NCBI RefSeq assembly: GCF_027789125.1
Contig: NZ_JAQFVF010000044.1
Location: forward strand, 1-64,000
Source of the DNA: Paenibacillus aestuarii
GTDB taxonomy: Bacteria; Bacillota; Bacilli; Paenibacillales; NBRC-103111
Reading direction: 5' to 3'
Length of the DNA: 64,000 bases
Shown here: positions 38,850 to 47,719 of the stretch, one piece after another
Layout: each line of letters starts with the position of its first letter
How positions within the stretch are numbered: the first letter of the stretch is position 1
The notes under the pieces: generated by a model
Seen by the model: only the letters and a program-made list of their open reading frames with translations
What the model was told of the DNA's origin: nothing
Databases searched by the model: none
Program-made: the position numbers and the translations under genes

Positions 38850-39347
38850 ATGAGTCAAAAAGCAAGCAACAACATAACAACAGGTCACTTATTCAACGTA
38901 GAGATTTTAATCGAAGATGCCAGCAATGGCCTTGCTTTGGAGAAACTCCTGCAAGTACTGAACACGGACAGGATCAAGGACTATAACATTAAAAGCGGCA
39001 TCGAACTAGGCAAGCTAATCGATCTTAATGTCAATAATAGGCGAGCAGAGCTCCCCAAAACATCTGGACAAAAAGCCCCGCAAGCAGCTTCGCCTTCCGC
39101 ATCTGCTGGCACAACGCCGGACATCGCGTCTGCAGAGAAAGTAATTGAGCAGCTCGAAAGTTTCAAAACGAACAACACGCTGATCCGGTTAACCGTGATT
39201 AAGGCTAAGGGCATTAAGCTCAGCTTGCCGTGCCGCATATTGAATTATGACAACAGCGGCCAGACGGTCACCGTATATCATGTGGATGAGAAGAAAGTGT
39301 ATTTATTCAAGTTGAACGAGATTGAAGATTTCAGTGTTACTTCATAA
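38850..39347 (+). CDS. Protein of unknown function
   Basis: 165 residues, soluble. A conserved-looking N-terminal part (HLFNVEILIEDASNGLALEKLL) and C-terminal part (RILNYDNSGQTVTVYHVDEKKVYLFKLNEI) flank an Ala/Pro/Ser linker at about 72-92. The C-terminal half could be a small beta-barrel. No family recognised. Strong Shine-Dalgarno (AAAGGAG plus AGGAG). Own terminator. Confidence 0.75.
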   Translation: MSQKASNNITTGHLFNVEILIEDASNGLALEKLLQVLNTDRIKDYNIKSGIELGKLIDLNVNNRRAELPKTSGQKAPQAASPSASAGTTPDIASAEKVIEQLESFKTNNTLIRLTVIKAKGIKLSLPCRILNYDNSGQTVTVYHVDEKKVYLFKLNEIEDFSVTS

Positions 39348-39356
39348 GTGTTAAAG

Positions 39357-39415
39357 AAACCGTTTCTTGGTTCATGGTGGCGCACTGGCCGCTTGAAGAG
39401 GGAAACGGTTTTTTT
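39357..39415 (+). terminator. Terminator of the 38850 gene
   Basis: AAACCGTTTC and GGAAACGGTT pair over a 34-base interval that can fold further, then TTTTT. Confidence 0.75.
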
Positions 39416-39731
39416 GCGTTTCACGCAGGGGGGCGCCGCGGAAGGTGGCACGAGCGTGAATAGCGGGCGCGGCTTTGTCGCGGTAACGTTGGAAACAACG
39501 TTAATCCCTGCGGGCCAGCGGGGGCGGCCCTTGAGCGCGGAATCGCCTTGGCCGCTTAACCCCAGCGCGCCGACCTATCCGCTCGCCGGCAAAAACTCTC
39601 ACGACCCTCGACCGGGTCAATATTCGAATACAGCAAGTTACACCAAGCGGTGGTGAGGTTATATTGCAGTCAGTACCGGTGGTCACGACTTTCCATTTTA
39701 TACGGCAGCACGCTTCTCTAAAGACCTATTT
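39416..39731. repeat. GC-rich gene-free stretch with TAACGTTG palindrome
   Basis: No credible gene. TAACGTTG / CAACGTTA (39484-39503) is a perfect eight-base stem with GAAA loop, set in GC-rich flanks. The same core recurs at 43826-43847 in another intergenic gap, so this looks like a dispersed small repeat. Confidence 0.55.
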
Positions 39732-39776
39732 TCAAAAAAAACTGCCCCAAGTCATCACCGATGACTTAGGACAGCC
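39732..39776 (-). terminator. Terminator of the GGDEF-EAL gene
   Basis: Minus-strand CTG-CC-AAGTCATC pairs with GATGACTT-GG-CAG around GGT with small bulges, followed by eight T. Confidence 0.85.
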
Positions 39777-39792
39777 CTAGCAGTATATCTAC

Positions 39793-41655
39793 TTACAACC
39801 GCTGCTGATGAACAGCATCTTGCTTGCTGCTGTTCTCGCGAAGGATGCGCTCCATCTCAGCTGCGCTGACAGGCGGGCTGAACCAGTAGCCCTGCACCTC
39901 GTGGCAGTTGTTTTGATGCAGGAAGCGGAGTTGGTCTTCCGTTTCGACGCCTTCAGCTATGACCTTCAATTTGAGGTGGCGCGTCATGGCAATAATCGTA
40001 GCTACAATCGCAGCATCATTGGGATCGACCATGATATCACGTACGAAGGAACGGTCGATTTTGAGTCTGTCGATTGGGAATTTTTTCAAATAGTACAGCG
40101 AGCTGTAGCCGGTACCAAAATCATCAATGCTGACATTTACGCCGAGCTCCTTGAGCTCAAGCAGCGATTGAATCGCATGATCGACATCCATTGTCATACT
40201 CTCTGTAATTTCCAGCTCCAGGTACCGGGGATCAAGACCGGTTTGCTCAAGGACATAGCTGATCTTACCCTTAAGGTTATGCTGGAAAAACTGCCGCATC
40301 GACAAATTCACCGAAATCGGCATAGCCGGCAGACCTTGATCCTGCCAAGCTTTGTTCTGCTTGCACGCGGCGCGCATCACCCATTCCCCGATAGAGACGA
40401 TCAGGCCCGTTTCTTCGGCAAACGGAATGAAATGATTCGGTGAAACGATGCCCCGCTCAGGATGATCCCAACGAATCAAAGCCTCAATGCCAACGATGCG
40501 GCCAGTCTCAATATCCACCTGCGGCTGATAATTGAGGATAAATTCTTCGCCGATGATCGCTTTGCGGAGTTCATTTTCCAGCTTGAGCCGGTTAATGGAA
40601 GCGGACAACATGTCAGCATTAAAGATTTGAAAATCGTTCCGGCCTTTCTCTTTAGCCCGATCCAGGGCGATATCAGCATTCTTCATTAACGTATCCGCAT
40701 CTTGGCCTTCTGAGCTAATGGCAATGCCGATGCTGGCTGTTATGTGCAGCTCGTACTGCTCTAGCAGAAAAGGCTCCTCCAGCACTCGATTAATACTGGC
40801 GACCAGCGCCATCGCATCGTTGTAATCCGCCACATTCGTATAAAAGAAGGCAAATTCATCGCCTTCCGTGCGCGCGAGAAAGTCATTTTCCGTCATGCAC
40901 CGTGTAAACCGCTCGGCTAATTGAAGCAGCAGCATATTGCCGTAATCGTAGCCGAAACTGTCATTCACCAATTTGAAGCGGTCGATATCGACATAAAAGA
41001 CAGCGAGCTTTTGCCCAACAGCATTGGATAAAGGTATGGCTTCATTCAAATGTTCCGTGAACATCAAACGGTTCGGCAACCCTGTCATATCGTCATAATA
41101 AGCCAAGTATCTTATCTGCTCATCCGCGCGCTTGCGCTCTGTAATATCCTGATTGATTAAAATGCAACCGCTGTTGCCGGATTGACTTCGAATTGGAATG
41201 GCTGTCACATTGAGATCGACCCGATAGCCGCTTTTATGGATAACCGCCGTTTCAAAGGTAATCGGCTTGCCGTCCCGCGCCAGTTCCAAACTGCCAAGCG
41301 CCGCATTCGCGCATTCCTCAGTGACAAAATGCAAGAATGGCCGATGAAGAACCTCAGCCCCCCGATAGCCAAAAATCGATTCAGCCGCTTGATTAATTCG
41401 CTCGAATTTTCCGTTTTGATCCAGAACACCGATGGCATTCGGATTATGATCAAATAAAGAGTCCAGCACACTTAACTCAATAGATGAACTATGTGCGGAC
41501 TGCTCGGTATGTTGGATGTTGGGTTTGTGCCAAAACAACAAAACTAGAAGCATCAAAGAGGCTGCAATACAAATCCACGCCGCGTACGGTTGTATGTATA
41601 AGCTCCCGGATATGACGAGTAGGATATACACGCCTACATATACCCGTTTGTTCAC
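39793..41655 (-). CDS. PAS-GGDEF-EAL cyclic di-GMP protein
   Basis: 620 residues. Two N-terminal membrane helices (5-42), a PAS domain (about 64-178, HNPNAIGVLDQNGKFERIN), GGDEF domain (180-345) and EAL domain (355-605). The GGDEF signature reads EGDEF (264-268), so synthase activity is doubtful; it may bind GTP as a regulator. The EAL side is intact: EALIRW at 391, NLSMRQFF, ELEITES, DDFGTGYSSL, KIDRSFV and AEGVET, which predicts an active phosphodiesterase. Monocistronic. Confidence 0.93.
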   Translation of the reverse strand: MNKRVYVGVYILLVISGSLYIQPYAAWICIAASLMLLVLLFWHKPNIQHTEQSAHSSSIELSVLDSLFDHNPNAIGVLDQNGKFERINQAAESIFGYRGAEVLHRPFLHFVTEECANAALGSLELARDGKPITFETAVIHKSGYRVDLNVTAIPIRSQSGNSGCILINQDITERKRADEQIRYLAYYDDMTGLPNRLMFTEHLNEAIPLSNAVGQKLAVFYVDIDRFKLVNDSFGYDYGNMLLLQLAERFTRCMTENDFLARTEGDEFAFFYTNVADYNDAMALVASINRVLEEPFLLEQYELHITASIGIAISSEGQDADTLMKNADIALDRAKEKGRNDFQIFNADMLSASINRLKLENELRKAIIGEEFILNYQPQVDIETGRIVGIEALIRWDHPERGIVSPNHFIPFAEETGLIVSIGEWVMRAACKQNKAWQDQGLPAMPISVNLSMRQFFQHNLKGKISYVLEQTGLDPRYLELEITESMTMDVDHAIQSLLELKELGVNVSIDDFGTGYSSLYYLKKFPIDRLKIDRSFVRDIMVDPNDAAIVATIIAMTRHLKLKVIAEGVETEDQLRFLHQNNCHEVQGYWFSPPVSAAEMERILRENSSKQDAVHQQRL

Positions 41656-41761
41656 AAGTTGAATCCTCCTTCTACTGCTCCTGCCAAACCTGACAAAGAA
41701 ACGAATTCAACATCTAATTCTACAAATCAAGTCCTTTTTCCTGCTAAAGTCTTCTGAAAAT

Positions 41762-41791
41762 GAAAAAAAGAGTCGAAATATACCGACTCTT
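41762..41791 (-). terminator. Terminator of the DUF423 gene
   Basis: AAGAGTCG / CGACTCTT stem with an eight-base loop and seven A on the left (U-run on the minus strand). Confidence 0.85.
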
Positions 41792-41800
41792 GTCAAAAAT

Positions 41801-42169
41801 TTATTTCAGCGCTGCAATCGCTAATAAGATCCAACCCACCAGGAAGCTAACGCCGCCAAGCGGTGTAATCGGACCAAACACCTTCAGCCCCGTGAGACTC
41901 AATGCATATAAACTGCCAGAGAACAATACGATGCCGATAAAAATCGCCCAACCGGAAGCATTGACTAGCGAACTGTTGGCCAATTTATCCGAGATTAGCG
42001 CAATGGCGATCAGGCCGATCGCATGAATCATATGATACTGCACACCTGTGTGGAAAACATCGAGCTTATCAGGCGTAAGCTTCTGCTTCAAGTAATGAGC
42101 GCCAAAAGCGCCTAATGCAACAGATAGAAAAGCATTTATGCTACCGAGAAATATAAAAAGTTTCATCAT
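41801..42169 (-). CDS. DUF423 membrane protein (YwdK-like)
   Basis: 122 residues, four membrane segments. Family signatures FLGSINAFLSVALGAFGAHYLK at the start and HTGVQYHMIHAIGLI near 40, FSGSLYALSLTG near 83. Function unknown. ATG 42169 chosen (GGAG nine bases upstream); the frame has two further ATGs upstream, one overlapping the Shine-Dalgarno region. Confidence 0.88.
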   Translation of the reverse strand: MMKLFIFLGSINAFLSVALGAFGAHYLKQKLTPDKLDVFHTGVQYHMIHAIGLIAIALISDKLANSSLVNASGWAIFIGIVLFSGSLYALSLTGLKVFGPITPLGGVSFLVGWILLAIAALK

Positions 42170-42275
42170 TGTCATAGTCTCCTTCATAACATGTCGATTG
42201 TCATACCTTATTGTAGCTGATCTACAAATCGGAATCCATATGTTAGAGTAGGGTTATATGACGGTGTTTTGACAA

Positions 42276-42575
42276 TTACATCTCGCCGATATCGTGCTGG
42301 CCAAGAATCAGTTTTACAGGCTCCAGGAAAACACGCGTGACCGTCGGCTCCTGCATCAAATTAATCTCAATTTCTTCAACCTTGTACTTGCTGGGATTGT
42401 TAAATCTTCGATCATAAACAACCTCGAACCCCTTCAGACCAAGCGGATACATAATGATCGTCGTACCGATCGACAACGGAGTTGTCGTAAAATCACCATG
42501 TTCAAAAAAAACCTCTGAAATAATCTCGTTATTCATATCTACAACGTCAACCTTTTGAACAATATGATAGTGCAT
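42276..42575 (-). CDS. Small protein of unknown function
   Basis: 99 residues from ATG 42575 (GGAGG 12 bases upstream). Soluble, with a hydrophobic centre (LSIGTTIIMYPLG) and an acidic N-terminal half; no family recognised. The open frame runs 38 codons further upstream, but that part is Lys/Glu-rich and spans the Shine-Dalgarno, so it is probably untranslated. Confidence 0.6.
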   Translation of the reverse strand: MHYHIVQKVDVVDMNNEIISEVFFEHGDFTTTPLSIGTTIIMYPLGLKGFEVVYDRRFNNPSKYKVEEIEINLMQEPTVTRVFLEPVKLILGQHDIGEM

Positions 42576-42726
42576 TTGTATGAAAAGCCTCCTTCTTTTT
42601 TCCTTTATGTCAAATTTAAAGTTCTCATCTTTCTCAATAAATTCCTTCTTAAATGATGACAAATGCCCCGACAGTAACAAAAAAGACACGGAACTAAATC
42701 GTTATCGCGTCCAAAAGATGCTTGCA

Positions 42727-43647
42727 TTAGGAAGTGCCCAACAGGAAAATAACTACCGGAATGGTGATCATGCTGAATAATGTCGATGTAAATACGGCCT
42801 GTGAGGAAAACTCCGGTTCATTATCGTACTCAATCGCCAAGAGCACGCTGCTCAGCGAAGTAGGCACTGCACAGGAGAGCACGAGCGCTTTTGCCGTAAT
42901 CCCTTCGATTCCGAGCACCCAAACGATGAGGAAGCCGAGTGCCGGCGCAATCGCTAGTCTCAGCACATTGGATAAAAATACGTTGGAAAAGTTAAACTTC
43001 CATTTCATGGCCCCAAGCTGTACGCCAAGCGTGAGCAGCGCTGTTGCCATAAACGCGTTGGAAATGTACTCCAAAGGCAGATAAACAGAGTGCGGGACAG
43101 GAATATGCATATAGCGCATGAAAATCGCAACGGGAATCACGTAAATGACCGGAAGCGAGAGAATTGTCTTCATTGTCGTCTTCAAGTTCGATTTGTGAGC
43201 GTTCACCGCATAGATGCCGTACGTGTTAGGGATGACCGATTGCATAATCATAATGACAATTTGAATTGATAAGGTGTAAGTATTACCGGCGAAAACGGTC
43301 TGGTTCAGTGGAATGGCATAGTTGGCGCTATTATAAAAGATGACACTGTTGCGCATCGCGCTGCGCATGCCGCCTCGTATCTTTTTCAGTCTGATGATAA
43401 CCTCGATCAATACACAGAGCAGACCGAAAAACAGAACGAAGAAGGACAACACCTGCAGAAGCACATGCAAGTCCATTTGAGATTCATACAGCTTGGTAAA
43501 GACGAGCGCAGGGGAAAATACATAAAAATTCAACTTCGACAGCGTTCGAATATCGATTTTAAACGCCCTATAAATGGCGGCTCCGATCACAATCATGATG
43601 CTGATGGGAACAATGTTATTCACGAGGATGTACAAAAAGTAAGTCAT
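42727..43647 (-). CDS. AEC-family permease (auxin efflux carrier-like)
   Basis: 306 residues, about ten membrane segments, with the family's ending AEC pattern TLGVQLGAMK near 208 and SCAVPTSLSSVLLAIEYDNEPEFSSQAVF near 258-286. Members move malonate, malate or other small carboxylates and are mostly uncharacterised. Purine-only Shine-Dalgarno (AGAGAGAG). No catabolic partner adjacent. Confidence 0.88.
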   Translation of the reverse strand: MTYFLYILVNNIVPISIMIVIGAAIYRAFKIDIRTLSKLNFYVFSPALVFTKLYESQMDLHVLLQVLSFFVLFFGLLCVLIEVIIRLKKIRGGMRSAMRNSVIFYNSANYAIPLNQTVFAGNTYTLSIQIVIMIMQSVIPNTYGIYAVNAHKSNLKTTMKTILSLPVIYVIPVAIFMRYMHIPVPHSVYLPLEYISNAFMATALLTLGVQLGAMKWKFNFSNVFLSNVLRLAIAPALGFLIVWVLGIEGITAKALVLSCAVPTSLSSVLLAIEYDNEPEFSSQAVFTSTLFSMITIPVVIFLLGTS

Positions 43648-43708
43648 GAGCTCTCTCTCTTTCGTTCTCTCTATTAACTTTTAAGCCTTTACTAGTTTAA
43701 CACAACAA

Positions 43709-43743
43709 AGCACTCTAGGCGACGATGTTTCGCCTAGAGTGCT
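43709..43743 (-). terminator. Thirteen-base hairpin upstream of the AEC gene
   Basis: AGCACTCTAGGCG / CGCCTAGAGTGCT, perfect, with a nine-base loop; minus-strand follow-on TTTGTTGTG is only weakly U-rich. Could end the DUF1904 transcript or form a leader structure of the AEC gene. Confidence 0.55.
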
Positions 43744-43823
43744 AGGTGCATGAGCTCTGATCTGGTTATGATTAGATAAGCGTCATTGCCCAGGAAATGA
43801 GAGGCGTGCGGCGTGCGGGGCGA

Positions 43824-43880
43824 GTTAACGTCGTATAACAACGTTAACTGCCATTTTCACGCCTCAAGGCGCGGCAGACG
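43824..43880. repeat. GTTAACGT palindrome, second copy of the dispersed element
   Basis: GTTAACGT / ACGTTAAC (43824-43848) with a nine-base loop. A third half-site, GTTAACGTTCCCGC, starts near 43875. Its core matches the element at 39484-39503. Confidence 0.5.
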
Positions 43881-43914
43881 TTAGGTTAACGTTCCCGCCT
43901 CACAGCCCGCCTGC

Positions 43915-44244
43915 TCACTCGCAAGAGACGCCGTTAATGTAATACGCATTTTCCGCATACGTCGTAAAAGCAACCTCTGCCTCCGCGATCCCCAGCTCAA
44001 GCACATGCTTGGTAATCGAGCGGGCAACCTTGTCACGGACTTCCTGTCCTCTTTCAAACCATGCTACTTCAACGAAGGGATACGCCGCAACAATTTTCCC
44101 CGCGAACACCGCGGTATGCTGCACGCACTCCAACGTAAAATTGTCCGTCCCACAGCCACAAATATCCGCCAGTTCCCCGACCAGAGAATCACTGATCGCG
44201 CAAACCTGTTCCACCGTTAAACCTCTAACTGAAATTCTTGGCAC
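43915..44244 (-). CDS. DUF1904 family protein
   Basis: 109 residues. Tautomerase-like fold suspected: starts VPRISVRGLT after a GTG start, with ECVQHTAVF near 39 and VEVAWFERGQEVRDKVA near 57-73, the DUF1904 signature. Function unknown. GGGGGAG precedes the GTG. Thirty-six bases after the OhrR-type gene, so may be cotranscribed with it. Confidence 0.83.
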   Translation of the reverse strand: MPRISVRGLTVEQVCAISDSLVGELADICGCGTDNFTLECVQHTAVFAGKIVAAYPFVEVAWFERGQEVRDKVARSITKHVLELGIAEAEVAFTTYAENAYYINGVSCE

Positions 44245-44280
44245 GTTACTCCCCCTCTTTCTTCCTCACATGAAGCCAAC

Positions 44281-44721
44281 TTACGGATGCGTGTTGACAC
44301 TCGTAATAATGCGCTTCAACTGCTCGTTGAACGTCGCTATCTCTTCCAGATTCAAGCCGCTGGATGTCAATAACGCTTGTGGGATGCACAGCGCCTTCTC
44401 ATAGATCGCTAGCCCAGCCTCAGTAATCCGAATCACGACGACCCGCTCGTCTGCAGCCGACCGCTGCCGCACGATTAGCTGCTGGCTCTCCATTCGTTTG
44501 AGCATTGGCGTCAGCGTGCCGGAATCCAGATCCAGCTTCTCGCTAAGCGCTTTGACCGTACTTTCTTTTTCCTCCCACAAAACAAGTAATACCAAATACT
44601 GCGGATAAGTTAAGCCCAGCTCTTCCAAAAAAGGGCGGTACATCCGCGTAATCGCACGCGAACAGGCGTAAAGGCTGAAGCAAAGCTGATTATCAAGCTT
44701 TAAAAATTCATTGCTGCTCAT
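44281..44721 (-). CDS. ohrR: MarR-family organic peroxide sensor OhrR-like
   Basis: 146 residues. FLKLDNQLCFSLYACSR at the start places Cys14 where OhrR has its redox-sensing Cys15. MarR wing-helix region LTYPQYLVLLVLWE near 44-57 and LDSGTLTPMLKRMESQQLIVRQR near 70-92. OhrR represses the peroxidase gene ohr until oxidised by organic hydroperoxides. No ohr gene is adjacent here. ATG 44719-44721 chosen from AGGGAGG upstream. Confidence 0.85.
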   Translation of the reverse strand: MSSNEFLKLDNQLCFSLYACSRAITRMYRPFLEELGLTYPQYLVLLVLWEEKESTVKALSEKLDLDSGTLTPMLKRMESQQLIVRQRSAADERVVVIRITEAGLAIYEKALCIPQALLTSSGLNLEEIATFNEQLKRIITSVNTHP

Positions 44722-44835
44722 ACAAGTATGCCTCCCTTCCTGCTTCCGTATCTCTTCCAATTTAGTTTGTGAACAACCTTTTTGTTTCAAATGTATATGA
44801 AAACTTACCCGATGTCAATGCGCCTCATCCGAACA

Positions 44836-44876
44836 AAAAAAACTGCCAGACGCCTCACAAAGAGACGTCTGGCAGT
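44836..44876 (-). terminator. Terminator of the amino-sugar salvage operon
   Basis: ACTGCCAGACG-c-CTC pairs with GAG-a-CGTCTGGCAGT, followed on the minus strand by eight T, immediately past the anmK stop. Confidence 0.93.
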
Positions 44877-44877
44877 A

Positions 44878-46077
44878 TTAAGGCATAGCCAGCTTACCCA
44901 TCAGCGTCGGGCGCTCCGCCCCTGTTGCTGACGGCAGATTGTTCGGCACGCCATGAATCCAATCATTGCCCAACAGCGCGAACAGAATCGCTTCCTTGGC
45001 GTCGCTGGAAAAGCCGAAATCATCAGACGTGCTTACCGTCTGCTCAGGCAGCAGCTCGCGCAGCATGCGCATCAGCTCCTGATTATGCGCGCCCCCGCCG
45101 CTCACGATCACTTCCGCGATCCCGCAATGCGGAAACACATAATGGCGATAGGAGCCGGCGATGGAATGCGCCGTAAAAGCAGTCGCCGTCGCGACGATAT
45201 CTTCCGGCGGCAGCCCATGCCGCGCAGCTTCCGCTAGCCAGGCGGCGGCGTAAGCTTTTCCAAACAGCTCCCGTCCCGTTGTTTTCGGCGGAAGCTGCTC
45301 AAAATACGGATGCGCCAGCATCGCGCGCAGCAGCTCTTCATGCACCTGCCCCGTGGCGGCCCATGCGCCGTTCGCGTCATACGTGAGCTTACCTCCGGAA
45401 AGCTCATAAACCACCTGATCGATGACCATATTCCCCGGTCCCGTATCAAAAGCGATAAGCCGCCCGGCATCGGCCGCACTTAAACCGCCAGGAATCGCCG
45501 TGCAGTTGCCGATGCCGCCGATATTTTGCAGGATGCGCCCTTTGACCGCATCGCGGAACAGAATCAAGTCCCCGTAAGGAGCAAGCGGGGCGCCTTGACC
45601 CCCGACCGCCATATCGGCGGTGCGGAAATCGCCGACAACCGGCCGGCCGGTCCGCTTGGCTAGAACGGACAAATCCCCGATCTGCAGTGTCGACTTCGGC
45701 AGAAACGCATCCGCTTCATCGGCAACTGGGATATGCCAAACCGTCTGCCCGTGGGTGCTGATCAGATCGACATCTTCCATGTTCATCCCGGCGGCAGCCA
45801 CCGTCTTAAATACGGCATCGGCAAAGCGCTCGGCAATGGCAAAATTCATCCCGCACAGCAGCGCCACGTTGGATTGATCGAGCGAGCACAGCTGCTTGAG
45901 CCGCTCCCGTAGCTGTGCGTCATAGCCGAAGCTCTCAAAATGAAGCAGCTTCACTGAGGCCTCGAAACCACAGCCATCGATTCTCACAATGGCGACATCA
46001 ATGCCGTCCAGCGATGTGCCTGACATGAGGCCTGCAACAATCAAAGATTGGCGTTCCAGCAGCTCCCTCAGCATCAT
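44878..46077 (-). CDS. anmK: Anhydro-N-acetylmuramic acid kinase AnmK
   Basis: 399 residues. Motifs: GLMSGTSLDGID near 16-27, STHGQTVWH near 96, RILQNIGGIGNCT near 172 and FDTGPGNMVIDQ near 204. Opens and phosphorylates 1,6-anhydroMurNAc to MurNAc-6P. ATG 46077 overlaps the nagZ stop (ATGA) and has GGGAG upstream. Last gene of the salvage operon. Unusual in a Gram-positive, since 1,6-anhydro sugars arise from lytic transglycosylases. Confidence 0.93.
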   Translation of the reverse strand: MMLRELLERQSLIVAGLMSGTSLDGIDVAIVRIDGCGFEASVKLLHFESFGYDAQLRERLKQLCSLDQSNVALLCGMNFAIAERFADAVFKTVAAAGMNMEDVDLISTHGQTVWHIPVADEADAFLPKSTLQIGDLSVLAKRTGRPVVGDFRTADMAVGGQGAPLAPYGDLILFRDAVKGRILQNIGGIGNCTAIPGGLSAADAGRLIAFDTGPGNMVIDQVVYELSGGKLTYDANGAWAATGQVHEELLRAMLAHPYFEQLPPKTTGRELFGKAYAAAWLAEAARHGLPPEDIVATATAFTAHSIAGSYRHYVFPHCGIAEVIVSGGGAHNQELMRMLRELLPEQTVSTSDDFGFSSDAKEAILFALLGNDWIHGVPNNLPSATGAERPTLMGKLAMP

Positions 46078-47693
46078 CGTCCCGACTCCCATCTCCAGCC
46101 AGCGGGATAGTCCGGGCCCAGCGTCACCGGCAAGCGGCCCTGGAACGGCAGCTCACCCAGCAGGCAGCGCGCCGTGCTGGCCAGCGCGAGCGGCCGGCTT
46201 TCATAGGCCGCGATGAATGTGGAGGCGTCCGGCAGCTCCAGCAAATCGTACGGCACGCGCAGCGCCACGACGACCAGCGGCTTGCCGAGCGCTTGCAGGT
46301 CGCGCACCAGCTCGACCTGCGCCGGATGGAATCGGGCGTTGTACGTCCCGATGACGATCTGCTCCGCGGCCTGCGCATCCGCCAGCACCGCATCGCGGTG
46401 CTGCGCCAGCTCCTGCAGCGGAAGCACGCGATCGAGCACGTTGAGGCCGTGCTCAGCCAGCGCAGCGCCCAAGCTCGCGGGTCCCGCATACGATTCGTCG
46501 ACGCCCGACGAAACGGCAGCGGCCACTGTGACCGCGAGTGTGCGTACCGGCTTCAGCGGCAGCAGCGACTGCTCGTCCTTGACGAGCGTGATGCTCGCCT
46601 CGCTGAGGCGCTGAGCGACCGCGCTGTGCTCCGCGGTCCCTACAGCAGCTGCACCGCCCGCCGCCTGCGGTGCCAACAAGCCGCGCCGCTCCTTCAGCGC
46701 GAGCAAGCGCTTGACCGAAGCATCGATGCGCGCTTCGGTCAAGCGGCCTTCGCGCACAGCGCGCTCAATCGCCTCGATCGCCCCGATTTGGCGATCGAGA
46801 CGATGGCTGATCAACACCAGGTCAGCCCCGGCTTCCACAGCCATCACGGCCGCTTCGACCGTGCCGTAATGCTCGGAGATCGCATTCATCTCCATGCAAT
46901 CAGTCATGATCACGCCTTGATAGCCAAGTTCCTCGCGCAGCAGGCCCGTCAAGACGGACCTTGACAGCGTTACCGGAAGCTTCTCGGGCTCCAAGGCCGG
47001 GAAATAAATATGCGAAGACATGATCGCATCGACGCCGTTCTCGATGACCGCGATGAACGGTACCAGCTCGACAGCGCGAATCCGTGCCTCATCATGCGTA
47101 ATCGTCGGCAAATCCAGATGCGAATCCACGTTCGTATCACCATGCCCTGGAAAATGCTTTGCGGTCGCCACAACGTTCGCATCCTGGAAGCCCTGCATAG
47201 CCTTCACTCCGTAGCTGGCCACCAGCTCCGGCGATTCGCCGAAGGAGCGCACGCCGATCACCGGATTGTCAGGGTTATTGTTGACATCCAAATCGGGCGC
47301 GAAATTCAAATTGATCCCGAGGTGGCGAAGTTCTGTGCCGGAAATGAGCGCAGCGTCGTAAGCAGCTTGCGGTCCTTCCGTACCGGCGGCCAGCGCCATC
47401 TGACCCGGCATCAAAGCTACGCCTTCCGTAATGCGGGCCACCATGCCGCCCTCTTGATCGATGGATACCCATAACGGCAAGGTGCCGGAACCAGCCGCAA
47501 TCTCCTGCAAACGCTGTGATAATGCAGCAACCTGCTTCGTATTCGCGACATTGCGGGCAAAATAAATCACACCCCCGATCTGATGCTCAGCGATCAAAGC
47601 TTCGAGCTCAGCTGTCGGCTCCGTGCCAAAAAAACCGCAGAGCAGCAATTGGCCGATTTTTTCTTTCAGCGACATCGTCTTCAAGTCTTTCAT
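46074..47693 (-). CDS. nagZ: Beta-N-acetylglucosaminidase NagZ (GH3), cytoplasmic form
   Basis: 539 residues, two domains as in the B. subtilis enzyme: TIM barrel (1-330) and a C-terminal alpha/beta domain. Catalytic His-Asp loop KHFPGHGDTNVDSH near 179-192 and nucleophile Asp near 265 in MTDCMEMNAI. Removes GlcNAc from the non-reducing end of muropeptides or GlcNAc-MurNAc. Unlike B. subtilis NagZ, the N-terminus is charged and has no signal peptide. ATG 47693 is used; the frame extends upstream to a TTG. Gap to the kinase gene is 26 bases. Confidence 0.9.
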   Translation of the reverse strand: MKDLKTMSLKEKIGQLLLCGFFGTEPTAELEALIAEHQIGGVIYFARNVANTKQVAALSQRLQEIAAGSGTLPLWVSIDQEGGMVARITEGVALMPGQMALAAGTEGPQAAYDAALISGTELRHLGINLNFAPDLDVNNNPDNPVIGVRSFGESPELVASYGVKAMQGFQDANVVATAKHFPGHGDTNVDSHLDLPTITHDEARIRAVELVPFIAVIENGVDAIMSSHIYFPALEPEKLPVTLSRSVLTGLLREELGYQGVIMTDCMEMNAISEHYGTVEAAVMAVEAGADLVLISHRLDRQIGAIEAIERAVREGRLTEARIDASVKRLLALKERRGLLAPQAAGGAAAVGTAEHSAVAQRLSEASITLVKDEQSLLPLKPVRTLAVTVAAAVSSGVDESYAGPASLGAALAEHGLNVLDRVLPLQELAQHRDAVLADAQAAEQIVIGTYNARFHPAQVELVRDLQALGKPLVVVALRVPYDLLELPDASTFIAAYESRPLALASTARCLLGELPFQGRLPVTLGPDYPAGWRWESGR

Positions 47694-47719
47694 TTCCCCA
47701 TCTCTCCTCCCAGGCAAGC

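Noticed and set aside
39348..39656. 102-codon plus-strand frame after the 38850 gene
   Set aside because: Runs through a terminator and a GC-rich palindromic stretch; no ribosome site and biased low-complexity product.
39416..43880. Insertion sequence flanking the AACGTT palindromes
   Set aside because: No transposase frame or target-site duplication was found in either gap.
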